NCBI GenBank assembly: GCA_020744425.1
Contig: JAGMUV010000004.1
Span: forward strand, 4,154,001 to 4,218,000
DNA length: 64,000 nucleotides
Reading direction: 5' to 3'
Source of the DNA: Dactylonectria macrodidyma
Lineage: Eukaryota > Ascomycota > Sordariomycetes > Hypocreales > Nectriaceae
Both the position numbers and the translations under genes were made by a program. The notes under the pieces were generated by a model. It had not been told where the DNA came from. It searched no databases and was given only the letters and a program-made list of their open reading frames with translations. Shown piece by piece: positions 30,867 to 41,473 of the stretch; the first letter of the stretch is position 1, and the number at the start of each line of letters is the position of its first letter.

Positions 30867-33122
30867 ATGGCTGATAAACGTTCGAGCGTCGTGGTCGGGT
30901 GCCTCCTCGATGTATCGGGCTCCATGCGCAACGCTCTCGAAGTCGGGCGATCAGATAATGGCGAAATCGAGCGCCTTCGTGCTGTGCTTCGTGCCACGTT
31001 GAAGGTCGCTCGTGCAGAGCAAAAGAAAAACCCCGACACTCTCATGTTTGTCGGTGTATTCGGACTCAACGAAGGGATGCGATACCCACCAGTGGTGGAC
31101 CTCTGCGGAGTGGTGGACGCACTGCTCGACATTCGAGGCGACAACAGGTCTGGCCACGATCTCCTTGTCGAACTCGCAGGCCAGCATGATCGGGCGTATA
31201 TCGAGAGGTATATCCGGAGCAAACTCGCCGAAGATGAGGCTCGCATAGTGTATAGACATCTGCGGGGGGATGAGGAACGTGTCACGGAGTTTGTCGACGC
31301 GATCCCGACTGAGGAGGAGAATCGTCAAGCCCGAGGCCGACTTGCCAGCCTGGGGCGCTTTCTTGGCGTTGCGGCTGGCTTTGCGCTTAGCGCTGCAATG
31401 AACACTGTGGCTACGGGACCAGCGGGCATACCCATTACCATTGCCTTGAGTATGAGTGCTGGTGGTGCTGGCAGTGTTACTGGCGTGGTGGTTGCAAACC
31501 GAACTGCAGATGCCATCGAGGATAATAGGGTGGACAACTCGGAAGCTCTGAGACTCGCCCGCAACATCTGGGAAGAGTGGTGGCAACGGTTTGCTAATTT
31601 CGAACCGCGCTCAGTCGCTAACGTTATCAACCTGCTGGAGCGACTGCAAGAACACTCGAACGATGCGTCAGCCGAAGACGGTGAAGATCAGCCTACCAAC
31701 GAAGACCAGCCTACCAACGAAAATCGGGGGAATCTTACGGTGCTCGATACGCTACGCCGGTACATGTACGGTCGCACACCATTGAAAAAGGCACTGCGTC
31801 GGGCGATCAAAGCGTTTAGGGAGTCTCGCCAGCCAGAGAGTATTCGGCAACGCGTTCTCATATTGATATCAGATGGCCATTCCACAGATGGAAACCCGAT
31901 CGATCTTGCCAAAGAACTGACCGAGGCGGATGACGAAAATGAGAAAGCTACCTTGGCTGTGATCCACCTCACTAGCAACTCGAATATACCTCGCCGTCGG
32001 CTCTATGACAGCGAAGCCAAAGACTGGGACAAGGGCCAGCGCACACTCTTTCAAATGGCGAGCAGAGTGGCAGGAGATGTACATCCAGTTCCTGTACTGG
32101 CCTCAATGGGCTGGAGAATCCCCCTCTCTGGCGAATTCGCGTTATACACGACGGTATGCACTGTTGAGGCTCTGGACGAGTTCTGCTTATTGCTGCTTTC
32201 TGCTCGCTTCGGATCGGCCGATACTCTGCTGGACCTCGTCGGCCGGACCAACCTCGATGCTTACATCAACGATGAGTACATACGCACACGGAGGAATCCC
32301 ACCAATCAAGAAAACTCGCCGACTTGCTACGCCCATGCCACTGCTGCAGTACTGCACATGGCGCTCCTGCGTGTGGTAGGCCGGGAAGGCGGTCACCCTG
32401 ACATCAAGAAGATCCGAGAGAGAATCCTGAATGAGTGTCCACCAACAAAAGATGGGGGATCTGTCAAGGACGTACTTGAGAAGGCAACTAGCTCGACTTG
32501 GTACCGCCCACTACTCTTTCGCGAGGTCGACGTCATGGGTGCGCGGCACGCGGTCCTACGTCGGCGCCCTGTACTGACTACATTCTACCTCTCAGAGTCG
32601 GGCTGGAAATGCTTCATTAAGCACTTCAAGACCGAGGCAACCTCCAAGTCGATACTCACACGTCAGGATATGACTGTCCACACATCAGATACTCCGGTCA
32701 GTGGCCATGCCGTTGTCCTAACGGGCTGCGGACCCCGTTCGCTTACGTTCCTCAACTCATGGGGGAGCAACTGGGGCGACGAAGGCAAATTCAGTATCGA
32801 GGACCACACAATCTTGGAGTCAGCTGGGGCGCCCGTGTGCTTTTACGACGTGTATTGGCTAGAGAGAGACCTTACCGAGCCAGAGCGCAAGGCGTTTGAC
32901 ACAAAGGCGGACGAGGCGATGTGCTCACAGGCAGCGAAGTGGCCTAGCATTTTCGAATTCGAAGCTCTCTGCCCAGGCTGTGTCAAAACTGCGCGAATAG
33001 CCAAATTCACTGGAAGTATCCGGAAGGCTATATGCCCAAACTGCCATCAATCGTTCACGCCTGAGCCAGGCCATCTAGTGCAGGCGCTCTACATGCGTGC
33101 CGGGCTTGGTGATGCTCCGTGA
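30867..33122 (+). CDS. vWA domain + papain-like protease + zinc-ribbon protein
   Basis: Single-exon 751-aa protein; start ATG at 30867 (MADKRSSVVVG). Residues 8-90 begin a von Willebrand A fold with the MIDAS motif DVSGS (Asp15, Ser17, Ser19). Its third ligand appears only at RTPLKKAL (Thr304), with LILISDGHSTDG after it, so about 200 residues are inserted into the domain. That insert holds a Gly/Ala-rich hydrophobic stretch (about 163-210). Residues ~465-665 are papain-like (C1 fold): Gln481, Cys487 in NSPTCYAHATA, His614 in SGHAVVL and Asn630 in NSWGSNWGDEG. The spacings (6, 127, 16) are close to papain's. A C-terminal CPGC...CPNC zinc ribbon (702-726) closes the protein. With no signal or pro-peptide it is probably intracellular. 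A protease tied to a metal-dependent adhesion module is plausible; substrate and partner are unknown. Confidence 0.87.
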   Translation: MADKRSSVVVGCLLDVSGSMRNALEVGRSDNGEIERLRAVLRATLKVARAEQKKNPDTLMFVGVFGLNEGMRYPPVVDLCGVVDALLDIRGDNRSGHDLLVELAGQHDRAYIERYIRSKLAEDEARIVYRHLRGDEERVTEFVDAIPTEEENRQARGRLASLGRFLGVAAGFALSAAMNTVATGPAGIPITIALSMSAGGAGSVTGVVVANRTADAIEDNRVDNSEALRLARNIWEEWWQRFANFEPRSVANVINLLERLQEHSNDASAEDGEDQPTNEDQPTNENRGNLTVLDTLRRYMYGRTPLKKALRRAIKAFRESRQPESIRQRVLILISDGHSTDGNPIDLAKELTEADDENEKATLAVIHLTSNSNIPRRRLYDSEAKDWDKGQRTLFQMASRVAGDVHPVPVLASMGWRIPLSGEFALYTTVCTVEALDEFCLLLLSARFGSADTLLDLVGRTNLDAYINDEYIRTRRNPTNQENSPTCYAHATAAVLHMALLRVVGREGGHPDIKKIRERILNECPPTKDGGSVKDVLEKATSSTWYRPLLFREVDVMGARHAVLRRRPVLTTFYLSESGWKCFIKHFKTEATSKSILTRQDMTVHTSDTPVSGHAVVLTGCGPRSLTFLNSWGSNWGDEGKFSIEDHTILESAGAPVCFYDVYWLERDLTEPERKAFDTKADEAMCSQAAKWPSIFEFEALCPGCVKTARIAKFTGSIRKAICPNCHQSFTPEPGHLVQALYMRAGLGDAP

Positions 33123-33268
33123 TCCAGTGCTACATCCGAAACCTTGCATCTCGCTAGTTGCTCAATGAGAACGAAACGTTTAGTGAACATCGAAACTACT
33201 CAAGGTGGTATCGTGATAAGATTGACCATCCTTGCTGTGAATCTGCGACATCCCCCTTGTGCTTCATT

Positions 33269-33396
33269 CAGAGTCAACCCACACAAGGGATAAAGAGACT
33301 ATGTGACGTGGAGCGGCAAACTGTTCATGATACAGAGTCAACCCACATAAGCAACAAAGACACTATGTGATGTGAAGCGACAAGCTGTTCATGATA
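33269..33396. repeat. 64-bp tandem duplication
   Basis: Two adjacent 64-bp units (33269-33332 and 33333-33396), each starting cagagtcaaccc and ending ctgttcatgata. They differ at nine positions by eye, mostly transitions, about 86% identity. Confidence 0.85.
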
Positions 33397-33454
33397 CTGT
33401 GCTTGACTCCGATGACAGTAGGTCAATGAAGTGAAGTGCAAAAGACCAATGGCA

Positions 33455-33461
33455 TATAAAA
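33455..33461 (+). promoter_or_regulatory. TATA box of small Cys-rich gene
   Basis: TATAAAA, 171 bp before the ATG at 33632, with a CCAAT box just upstream. Confidence 0.5.
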
Positions 33462-33631
33462 CTATATGTCACATCACGCGGAAATGTATTCCTCATCCGA
33501 CACATCGCCTCAACTCACAAGTGCAGTACACCTCATCTTCCAACCACAACACTTAATTCACACCAGTCAATACCAACCAATACCAAACAACACCATACAA
33601 CACCAGTCAAAGCCAGCCCAGCAACTATACA

Positions 33632-33886
33632 ATGTGTTACTATCTTTGGAAAACCTGCATCCTCTGCAAGGTCGCTCAACCTGCCGAGACAATCAGCTGC
33701 AACGAGTTCAAGGCGGCTACAGCGGCAGCGGCGGCCGCAAAACAGCCTCTGCCCTTTCAAGTCGAATGCATCGAGAAGAACCTCAACGCGCCACGTCAAT
33801 GTGGAGGCGAGCTCAGTTATCGAGACTGCGAGGTACCCAAATGTCCTGGGAAGAACATCGCATATGTCATGGGTGGAGCCGTCTAA
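33632..33886 (+). CDS. Small cysteine-rich protein (MCYY-type)
   Basis: An 84-aa protein in a single exon, with eight cysteines (2, 9, 12, 23, 46, 57, 66, 71), a CILC pair, an alanine run in the middle and a C-terminal CEVPKCPGKN. It resembles the many fungal short proteins that begin MC(Y/F)Y and space cysteines so as to suggest zinc binding. It has no signal peptide, so it is not an ordinary secreted effector. It lies 509 bp downstream of the vWA-protease gene on the same strand, with its own TATA and CCAAT elements. Real coding is supported by the promoter, the ATG context and the cysteine pattern, but no function is known. Confidence 0.55.
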   Translation: MCYYLWKTCILCKVAQPAETISCNEFKAATAAAAAAKQPLPFQVECIEKNLNAPRQCGGELSYRDCEVPKCPGKNIAYVMGGAV

Positions 33887-36335
33887 ATCACGGCGTGACG
33901 ATGCAGCAAGAGGCGTATGCTCGTCGTGCTTCAAATCTTTGCTCAAACAAGCGCAAAGTGGCTAGCTACCTTTACATCTGAGGACGCAAACATGAGGGAT
34001 AAGCAGCCTAGAGAAAATAGCAACAAGGAACGGTCGGGGAACTTAAAGATGGGGTGAATTCACTAAAAATCACAAAGTCAACTTCCATCAATAGTTTTCT
34101 TACTACAATTTACGCCTCGCTCAGTATATTATGCAACCGTGAGCAGATAGACTTTGTCAGAAAGCGTCGTAGATGGGTTATTCAGCTAACTGGGAAGTAT
34201 CTTGCTAGATCACTAGTAGATGATAGAGGTTAGGTTCCATTGCTATGCTTTGAGCCTCACTCTACCTGAATAAACAAATTTGAAGGCTACATCAAATCTC
34301 AGGCCACTTGTTCGCTATTAACAAGCCACAGTCGATATCATATCCTATGAGAACCAATGAAGAGCCTTGTCGAGTATCTTTGCCGAGACTATGGTTGATC
34401 GAATATTTGCGGAGGTTGGTTACGTTGTGTGTCTTCCTATGCCACCCACGTCTTGGACACTTGCGTATCTAGACGCGCCAGTGGTCCTTACCGAAACTGA
34501 ATGATACCACCTTGATGTCCCGTGCTACCAGAACCCTGTACGCTCAGTCAACGCGAATTACAACCTACACTCTCGAGCCTCATAGAGATGATTTTAGCCG
34601 AAGCTTCACCCAAATTTGATGAGATGATAACTAGATAAATGATCTGGCTTGGAATTTTAGGGATGTGTCGGCACATTATAGCTTGGTGATGCTGTTTTAC
34701 TTGGTTACCCTATAGTCTCTGCGAGATTGGAACTGATCAAGAAGCCTTTAATTTCGCGATGCAGCGCGCGTTGCCGTTGACTAGCTAAAATCTCACTTAT
34801 TATACCTGGTGAATAAACACGCATTGCAATTCGTGCAGAAGGCAGGTAATGTTCTTGGTGCGGGCGTAGTACGCTACAAGTGTCAAATGTAGAGAACAAG
34901 CCACTAACAGTAGCGCATCCTACCAGGCAAACGCTAGAAAACGAAACAGCGTTACAGCACTTGCCTATCTTTTAGCTCGCTGAATACGAAGGTTAAATCA
35001 AGCATGACGATCCCGAAGACGAATCGCCTTGATCTAGCTACCGCATCCGCGCTTACCGCACTTGTTCGTCTTTCCTGAGCCTTCATGGGTCCTCCGCACT
35101 TATTCAGGTCCTCATAATACACCTTGAATACTGCTTCGTCGTGATTTCCTTAATGCCTAATATTGTGCACTTTTGCATCTGTGTGAAAATTACATGGGAT
35201 CGTGTAGCCCCTGGCGAGTCAGCCCTCGTATCCTCGGTTCTGTAGGTCGGTTTCAGGTAGTGTCGAGCCTCAGCTATAAGCGATGAAGGTTGCGAGGATG
35301 GGTTGTGAGATATTCGGCTCTATGATGGCGTCCATACTGGCCAACAAGCTGCAGGACGTGCGGGCGTGCTACGTACTTATTGAATTGCATCAGTGGTTTT
35401 AACTTTTGGCTTTCAAGATGGAAGAAATGGCGTTAGATATCGAACAGGTGATGATCATCAAGCATGGTCCGTCCATGCGCTAGGCCGTCGTTAATCTCCC
35501 GAAATTTCGGGGCGACTCAGGAACATGGTTTGATAATTCATCACCTGAGTTCCCGAGTCCGATGTAACCCTTCTTCTTTTGTAAAAAGGAGAGTGCATTA
35601 GCTCCTACACTAGGGACGAAGAGTATTTATCGTGAACTAGTCATGAACGCATACGAAGCAGCCCTGTCGCGGGCCGTCAGCCAAGACGGCGGGATAGGGA
35701 CCTTGGCGGATAGATTTGATTTTGCGGATTCGTCCTGACAAAAATCTTACAGGTTTGGAGACGGAATCACTAAAATATGCTTCACAAGTGTCGCAAAAAT
35801 CTCCATTTGAGGGTTCGGCTACCGGTCGTATATGGGGCCGTTATGGAGAAGAACTAGTTGTCACCCAATGGAGCATCCCACAATACTATGTGGTCCGTAT
35901 GGCGTCTGGGAAAGACAAGGTTCGGGCCCCTTATTCCCACAATGGTCCCCTAGCCTATATCGGCCCAGATATGGTACTCGTCATGGCATTCAGGGACACC
36001 GACAACCGGGTTGAATCCCATGCTTGGCAGACAGATAGCCAGTGGAGTAAGTGCGGAATTTGCACGCAGTAGGCTAGACGAGCTATTGATTTCGGATTCA
36101 CGAGAAACTTAGGCCTGGCAAGTGCCTACTACGTACTTAGCAACTAAGCTTACTGGATTAAGGTGAAGGGTCATGGAATTGTGGGTTGCCGACGCGGCAG
36201 TCTAGTTATTATTCGGTCTAGCATAGTATCTACCGGCAGGGACATTAGTCTAGCATAGCCTCTCGTCTTTTGGCACCCTTGACCCCAGACTTGGCAGCGA
36301 GTCAGTCAGTGATGGAATCCATACTGAGTGGCAGC
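33887..36335. other. Long gene-poor spacer
   Basis: AT-rich, stop-dense sequence with no intact gene. The only coding-like stretch is the possible exon at 35753-36053 (separate entry). Confidence 0.5.
35753..36053 (+). pseudogene. Possible orphan exon or gene remnant
   Basis: An open stretch of about 100 codons follows a CTGAC branch and TTACAG acceptor-like site and ends at a GTAAGT donor-like site (TGGA|GTAAGT). It encodes a plausible folded sequence with WSIPQYYVVRMASGKDK and FRDTDNRVESHAWQTD. No start codon, upstream exon or downstream exon could be joined. It may be a remnant of a beta-propeller/lectin-like gene (weak guess) or chance. Confidence 0.25.
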
Positions 36336-37575
36336 TTAGACGGAAGAAATCCATCGCTGCAGGACGCTCTGGATCTTGTCGCTGTTCTTCTCCATAAAGA
36401 ACATGTGGCCGTTGCCGTGGATGCCAACCTCGCCGAGCTCGAGATGCTGGGCCTTGGAGCAGCCGGCCTGCTTGAGGAAGCGGACGGTGCAGTAGTCGTA
36501 GGGCATGTGGTACGAAGCCTCGGAGGTGACGAGTAGGATGGGCTTGCTGGCCAGGTTGACAAGCTTGCGGGGCGTAGGGCTCTCAGCCTGGAGGACGCAC
36601 TCGACGAAGTCATCGCCGCGGGCCTCGTAGGTGGCCTGGACGAGGTCGGTGGCCGGATCGGACACGGCCGGCGAGTAGGTCAGGGCAACGTCGGTCAAGC
36701 CCCAGGCCCTGCCAGCCTTGGTGCTGAAGACAGCCTCGCGGAAGGGTGGGCCGGTGGGCTCGAGGAGGATCAGGGCCTTGGTGAGGGCTGGTCGGGCATC
36801 GGCGATCAGGATGGGCATTAGGCCGCCCTGGCTGTGGCCGACCAGGATGACAGGCTTGCCGATCTTGTCGAGGAGGGCAGCACCGGCATTCTGCATGGTC
36901 GTCTGCTGGTACGTGGCGTTGTTGATGAACTGGATGTTGGAGCTGTAGAAGGCATCAAAGTAGTCGTCGCCCATGACGCCAGTGCCGGGCCATTGGGTGT
37001 GCAAGCTGGCCTGGGCCCACAGGTTGTAGTCCTTGACGGCAGTGAAGCGCTGCTGGATGATCTCGGCCGAGTACGTCGACGGCTTGGTCGCTCCGTACGA
37101 TGGCTGCCATGCCGAACGACCTCGGAAGGTCTGGTCGACGATGTAGACCTCATAGCCCTGAGCAATGAAGCGAGACGCCCAACCGCGGCTGCCATCAGGC
37201 TTGTTGAGGAAGTTCTACCACGGGGGGTTGGTGTATTAGTTTCAGCCGCTTTCCAATGGTGAGACACACGACGCCTCGGATCAAAATACTCACTGTGCCA
37301 GTCTGCCCCTGGCCGTGGATAAAGACCACGGGATTCTTCTGGGTGGCTCCACGCGCCGGCACCAGCTTCTCGACGTACATCTGGTCGCGGAAGATGTGAC
37401 CACCAGACCCGTCGTCGACGTAGGCGCCACCCACGTAGAAGAAGGTCCGCACATGCGACGCCTCTCCCGCGGTCGAGACGTCGCCTGAGTTTCCGTAGGG
37501 GTTTCCTCCCGGGTGGGCAAAGCCATGGCCGAAAAGGGCCGCAGCCGCGACAGCCAGCTTGATGACGGAATACAT
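36336..37575 (-). CDS. Secreted alpha/beta-hydrolase (esterase-like)
   Basis: Model complement(join(36336..37214, 37294..37575)), 386 aa. Exon 1 encodes a signal peptide ([20 protein letters not shown]) and the first strands, ending [10 protein letters not shown] (oxyanion-type HG). The 79-bp intron (GTGAGT donor) joins in phase to [20 protein letters not shown]. The nucleophile elbow is GHSQGG (Ser near 222), and the catalytic His is in HGNGHMFFM (near 364). The acid is probably the Glu/Asp around [14 protein letters not shown]. It should hydrolyse an ester or similar bond outside the cell, like other fungal secreted AB-hydrolase proteins. The substrate is unknown. No binding module. The upstream DNA on this strand carries purine-rich tracts. 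Confidence 0.85.
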
Positions 37576-39207
37576 GGTGAGACGGTTTTACTTCCTTCTT
37601 CTTCCTTCTTTTGTTCCCGTGGATGGATGAAGCTAACGCAAACACGTAGCGATGGGACGGGTGTGGGAGAAGGAAAAGGATTCAAAAAAGAGTGACTAGG
37701 TTAAGGATAAAAGAGTGTGGTGGCGGCAGAGACCCTTCGATGTATTTTTTTCTCCATGGTGCTACGCTTATTTAACATACTTTGACACTAACATACGAGC
37801 TGCCAACCGCGCTCCACGCTGCCATAGCGCACCTTGTACTGATCCCTGGGCGCATAATATTCCCTGGCATATTATCTGCCCCAGGAGCTTACGCAGCAAA
37901 TCTTCTTTGTCTTCTAGACGCCAGAATGTTGAGCCCGGCAGTGGAGTCGGCCTCCCCGGCGGACGGCAACCACGGAACGGCCCTGAGCGAGGCTGTCTTT
38001 GCTTCGATAGTGCTTACTTCTTATGCTTGGCAGGTTCTTCTTTCGAAATAATGTTACTACAGGGGACGGATTGCCTTGACTTGCGTCCGGCGCACCTGTC
38101 ACGTTCAAGTCTAGTCTAGTCCTTTATAGTGCGGCGGGGCGACTCACCTCTTCGAAGCGAACCTGGAGCTAAGCCAGGATATTCTAGTTCAGGCCCCGTA
38201 TTAAAGTCGCCAGTCGCCTAATCTCCGGAGGGTCAAGAAGGACCGGGTTTGTCGGACCATGGAAGTAGGCCCGGAAGAGAGAAGAATGACAGTAGTCCAT
38301 GCTCAATCTACCGACTAGATGCGGCTTTTAATGGCCCAAAGAGACTACCTAGGGAGTGGGTTATCAGGGGACCGGGGAGGGGCTACCCGTTAAGGCGAGA
38401 AACACAAGGCAATACTTCGGCATGGAGCTGCCTCTGGTCATCGATGACAAAGGGCTTTCAAGGGTTCCGAGTCAAGGGTTCAGGGCACAGGGTCTCGGGG
38501 ATCAAGAGAGTGACGACCTCGTCCTGGGCGATACATGGTCAGACCGCCGGTTCTCGCGGCATGCAAAAGTATCTCCGATACGCGGAAGGGGGAAAGACAT
38601 AATTATACTCGAAGTTACGCCTCCCATCAATCCATCCCATCCCATCCTGCGAGGCGTTCATCCCGACCGGCCTTGCACCCTTGCCCCTGCATGGAAGACC
38701 AGACCAGACCCAGCCTTGACCCATTGGCATGATGCATGCAGCATCACACGCGGCAGAGCCACCCAGATGGGCTGCTGCAAGCCAGGGCCACGGCACACAC
38801 GACCACATGGCCGGGTCTTTTTTTGATCCTCTCCCCCCCATGGCCCTGGGAGGCGTTACCACCTAGACGGTTGCCTTTTTTCTTCTGCAAGCCCTTTTTT
38901 CCGCCGAATAAGGAAATGTCTAAGAAGGGGTCGGAGCATTTCGCGTGGCAAGTGGAAAGGTTGGCCCAATGTGCCGATCAGCAAGGGTCATCCTGTATTA
39001 GGCAACATGTAGCATAGACTGTTAGCAGCAAAACATGATACGTGTGGTGTGAATAGAAGTGGACGACCATCCTCCACCACGGTCCATCTTTTCTGCTTTT
39101 GTCCCTCTTCCTGGTCTTCTCTTTCTCCTTCTCGTCTGCCCTTTTTCTTACCGGTCTGATTTTCTCTCCTTCATACCCATCCATCCCCTGGCCGGCTTAC
39201 CCGAACC
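37576..39207. other. Intergenic region between divergent hydrolase and membrane-protein genes
   Basis: 1.6 kb without a supported gene. The short frames overlap on both strands and lack motifs. The last 150 bases are a pyrimidine-rich leader for the gene at 39208. Confidence 0.5.
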
Positions 39208-40494
39208 ATGGAGGATCCTACGCTCCTCATCCACTGGCTCTTCAGCTGCCTGACGTTTGTCATCATCGTGGTGAGGCTGGTGTGGAGAAAGGTAGCCAAG
39301 CAACCGTTCAACCTTGGCGACTACCTTTCCATGGCGGCGTGTGTGTGCGCCATGACTCGTCTTGGCCTCATCCACGTTGTCCTGACTTGGGGCACCAACA
39401 ATCTTTCCGCGGCGGTCCGCAAGACAAAGGTGTTCACCGCCGTCGAGATCGAGCACCGCACCATTGGCAGCAAGCTCTCCATTGCCAATCGCGTCTTTTA
39501 CAACTCCTAGTCAGTCTCTCCCCTTCCTTGGTACTCCGCAGCGGTCTGATCCCGCTCCTCCCGCATGATCCACCATCCGTGCGGGAAATCTTGACGCCAT
39601 CTACACTGTGGCACTTGCGCTAACAGTATCGTGTTGACAGTCTTTGGCTGCAAAAGCTGGTCTTGTTGGACGTATATCGTCGGCTGCTTCTGAACTTGCG
39701 GTTCGAGAAGCTGACCATCTACTCGTTCCTCGTCGTCTTCTTCGGCACCTACGTCGCCTGCCAGGTGACGACCTTTAGCGAATGCGTGCCCTTCCATTTG
39801 TACTGGCAGGTTGTTCCTGATCCAGGTATGTTGCTCGCCGTGCTCCGCATCGTTGGGGAAAATCAACCCAAGTACTAATACTTGTCTTATTATAGGAGAG
39901 TGTGTTAAAGCACAGTTGCAGCTTATCGTGGTTGGTGTCTTAAACATTATCACCGACACCATGCTCCTCGTCCTCCCCATTCCGCTAGTATTCACGCTGA
40001 AGACGCCTTGGCAGCGTAAGCTGAAGTTATACGCCCTCTTCATGCTGGGCACCTTCATCATCGCCATCACCTGCATTCGCCTCCCCATCAACGCCAACAA
40101 CAAGGACAGCCAGATCAGCCGCACGACGTGGGCCAGCATCGAGCTGCTCACCGCCGCCATTGTCGTTAACGCGCCGACCATCTACGGATTGTATAACAAG
40201 CGAGCCCAGGCCAAGTCGTCGTCACGGTCGCAAGGGACTGGTGCTTACGACGGAAGGGGGACCAACAACGTGTCTATCGCGCACAGGAGCAGGACGAATC
40301 CCGATGACGAGTCGTACTCAATGGGCCGCATCCGCAAGCCTATGGATGGCATTATTCAGACCAAGGAGGTTATCGTGGCTGAATTTAGGGATACGGAGAA
40401 CCGAGGAAGACCAGGTGGAAAGTACGCAAACTTGCCAGATGATGTGGAAAATGCCTCAAGTCAGGGCAGTCAACGAGGGATTCTCAAAGATTAA
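39208..40494 (+). CDS. Rhodopsin-like fungal integral membrane protein (PTH11-related class)
   Basis: Model join(39208..39509, 39641..39825, 39896..40494), 361 aa. Junctions are in phase; the second intron (70 bp) has a GTATGT donor and ACTAAT branch. The first (131 bp) has a GTCAGT donor. About seven hydrophobic segments occur, including WLFSCLTFVIIVVRLVW, FLVVFFGTYVACQVTTF and LIVVGVLNIITDTMLLVLP. The last contains the family's N-x-x-x-D motif; LPIPLVFTLKTPWQRKLKL and ARTTWASIELL-like positions also fit. The C-terminal ~120 residues are cytosolic, polar and rich in Ser/Arg. Proteins of this class include PTH11-type GPCR-like receptors, but this one lacks an N-terminal CFEM domain. Ligand and signalling role are unknown. 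Confidence 0.85.
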
Positions 40495-41473
40495 AGCAAC
40501 GCAAACTATAATAAGCACGTATACGACGGGTTATCTTCTATGCCACGGGATTTCCTTTATTCTCGTACAAACTTCACATATATATCCTTTCCTGAAGCCC
40601 GTTTAAGCTCAGACATGCACATGCGTCCTGGATGATGATCCTTCGAAAGACCCCAGGCGCGGAAATTTGTGCATCAGCGGCAGGGTTTGATCGTGGGTAG
40701 CGAGCGAAAAAAACAGACTTGTTTAATATTAGATGCAAGTTAAATTACCTGCAGCCAGGGGCTAGATGTCGACTGCTCCTGGACTGTTGGTTCATGCGAC
40801 AATTGCAAAAAGTGACAATTAGTAGTAAAACGCTTATAATAACAGTTATAGAATCTGTCCTAGATAGCAATTACTATAAAAGCATTCCCAAGTCCGAACC
40901 CGCTTCAGCGAAGAGCCCTGAACAAGCCGTCACATATCCTATGCTAATCCAGACCACTCATCAGCGGTGGTCTGTGTGATAACATTGCTTGTGTTCCATT
41001 GTCAAACTCCAAGGTGAATAATCCGGTCCAAGTGGTGCAGAATCGCGAGCATTAAGAAACGTTAGATGCAAGACTGTCTCAACTAAGGACCGTTTTACTG
41101 GTTCAACCGTTCCGCGCACTTTGTGACATTTGATAGACATACTCGGTACCGTATGTACCTTGCTTACGATTCGTCGTCTTGCAAATCCATTGCCGTGTAG
41201 CGTAACACTTGATGCACTCGGTTCGCGTAAGATGGCTTAGCGAATGTGGGTACTAAGACAAAAAGCCATCTACGATCTAGGCAGCTAGACCCTTCCGCAT
41301 GGGACCATTAATATCATGTTTGGCGAATTGTCTCGGCATACAGTGTTGCCGATTTGTACGTTCTATCGTCTCTTTGAATTCATCATATAGACCGCAGTGA
41401 ACTGACTGCAGTACTCGCCCTTCATTCTTCGTCTTCATTCCACTTCTGTTCTATTAAATACTAAGCTTCAAAA
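40495..41473. other. Intergenic region upstream of ADGF pseudogene
   Basis: No gene seen. AT-rich from about 40720. Confidence 0.5.

Larger units (their letters stand above)
33123..33631. other. Spacer with tandem duplication and promoter of the small Cys-rich gene
   Basis: Contains the 64-bp duplication (separate entry), a CCAAT box near 33446-33450 and a TATA box before the next gene. Confidence 0.5.

Noticed and set aside
36302..37685. Additional minus and plus frames over the hydrolase
   Set aside because: High-GC shadows; only one minus frame has the signal peptide, GHSQGG and HGNGH.
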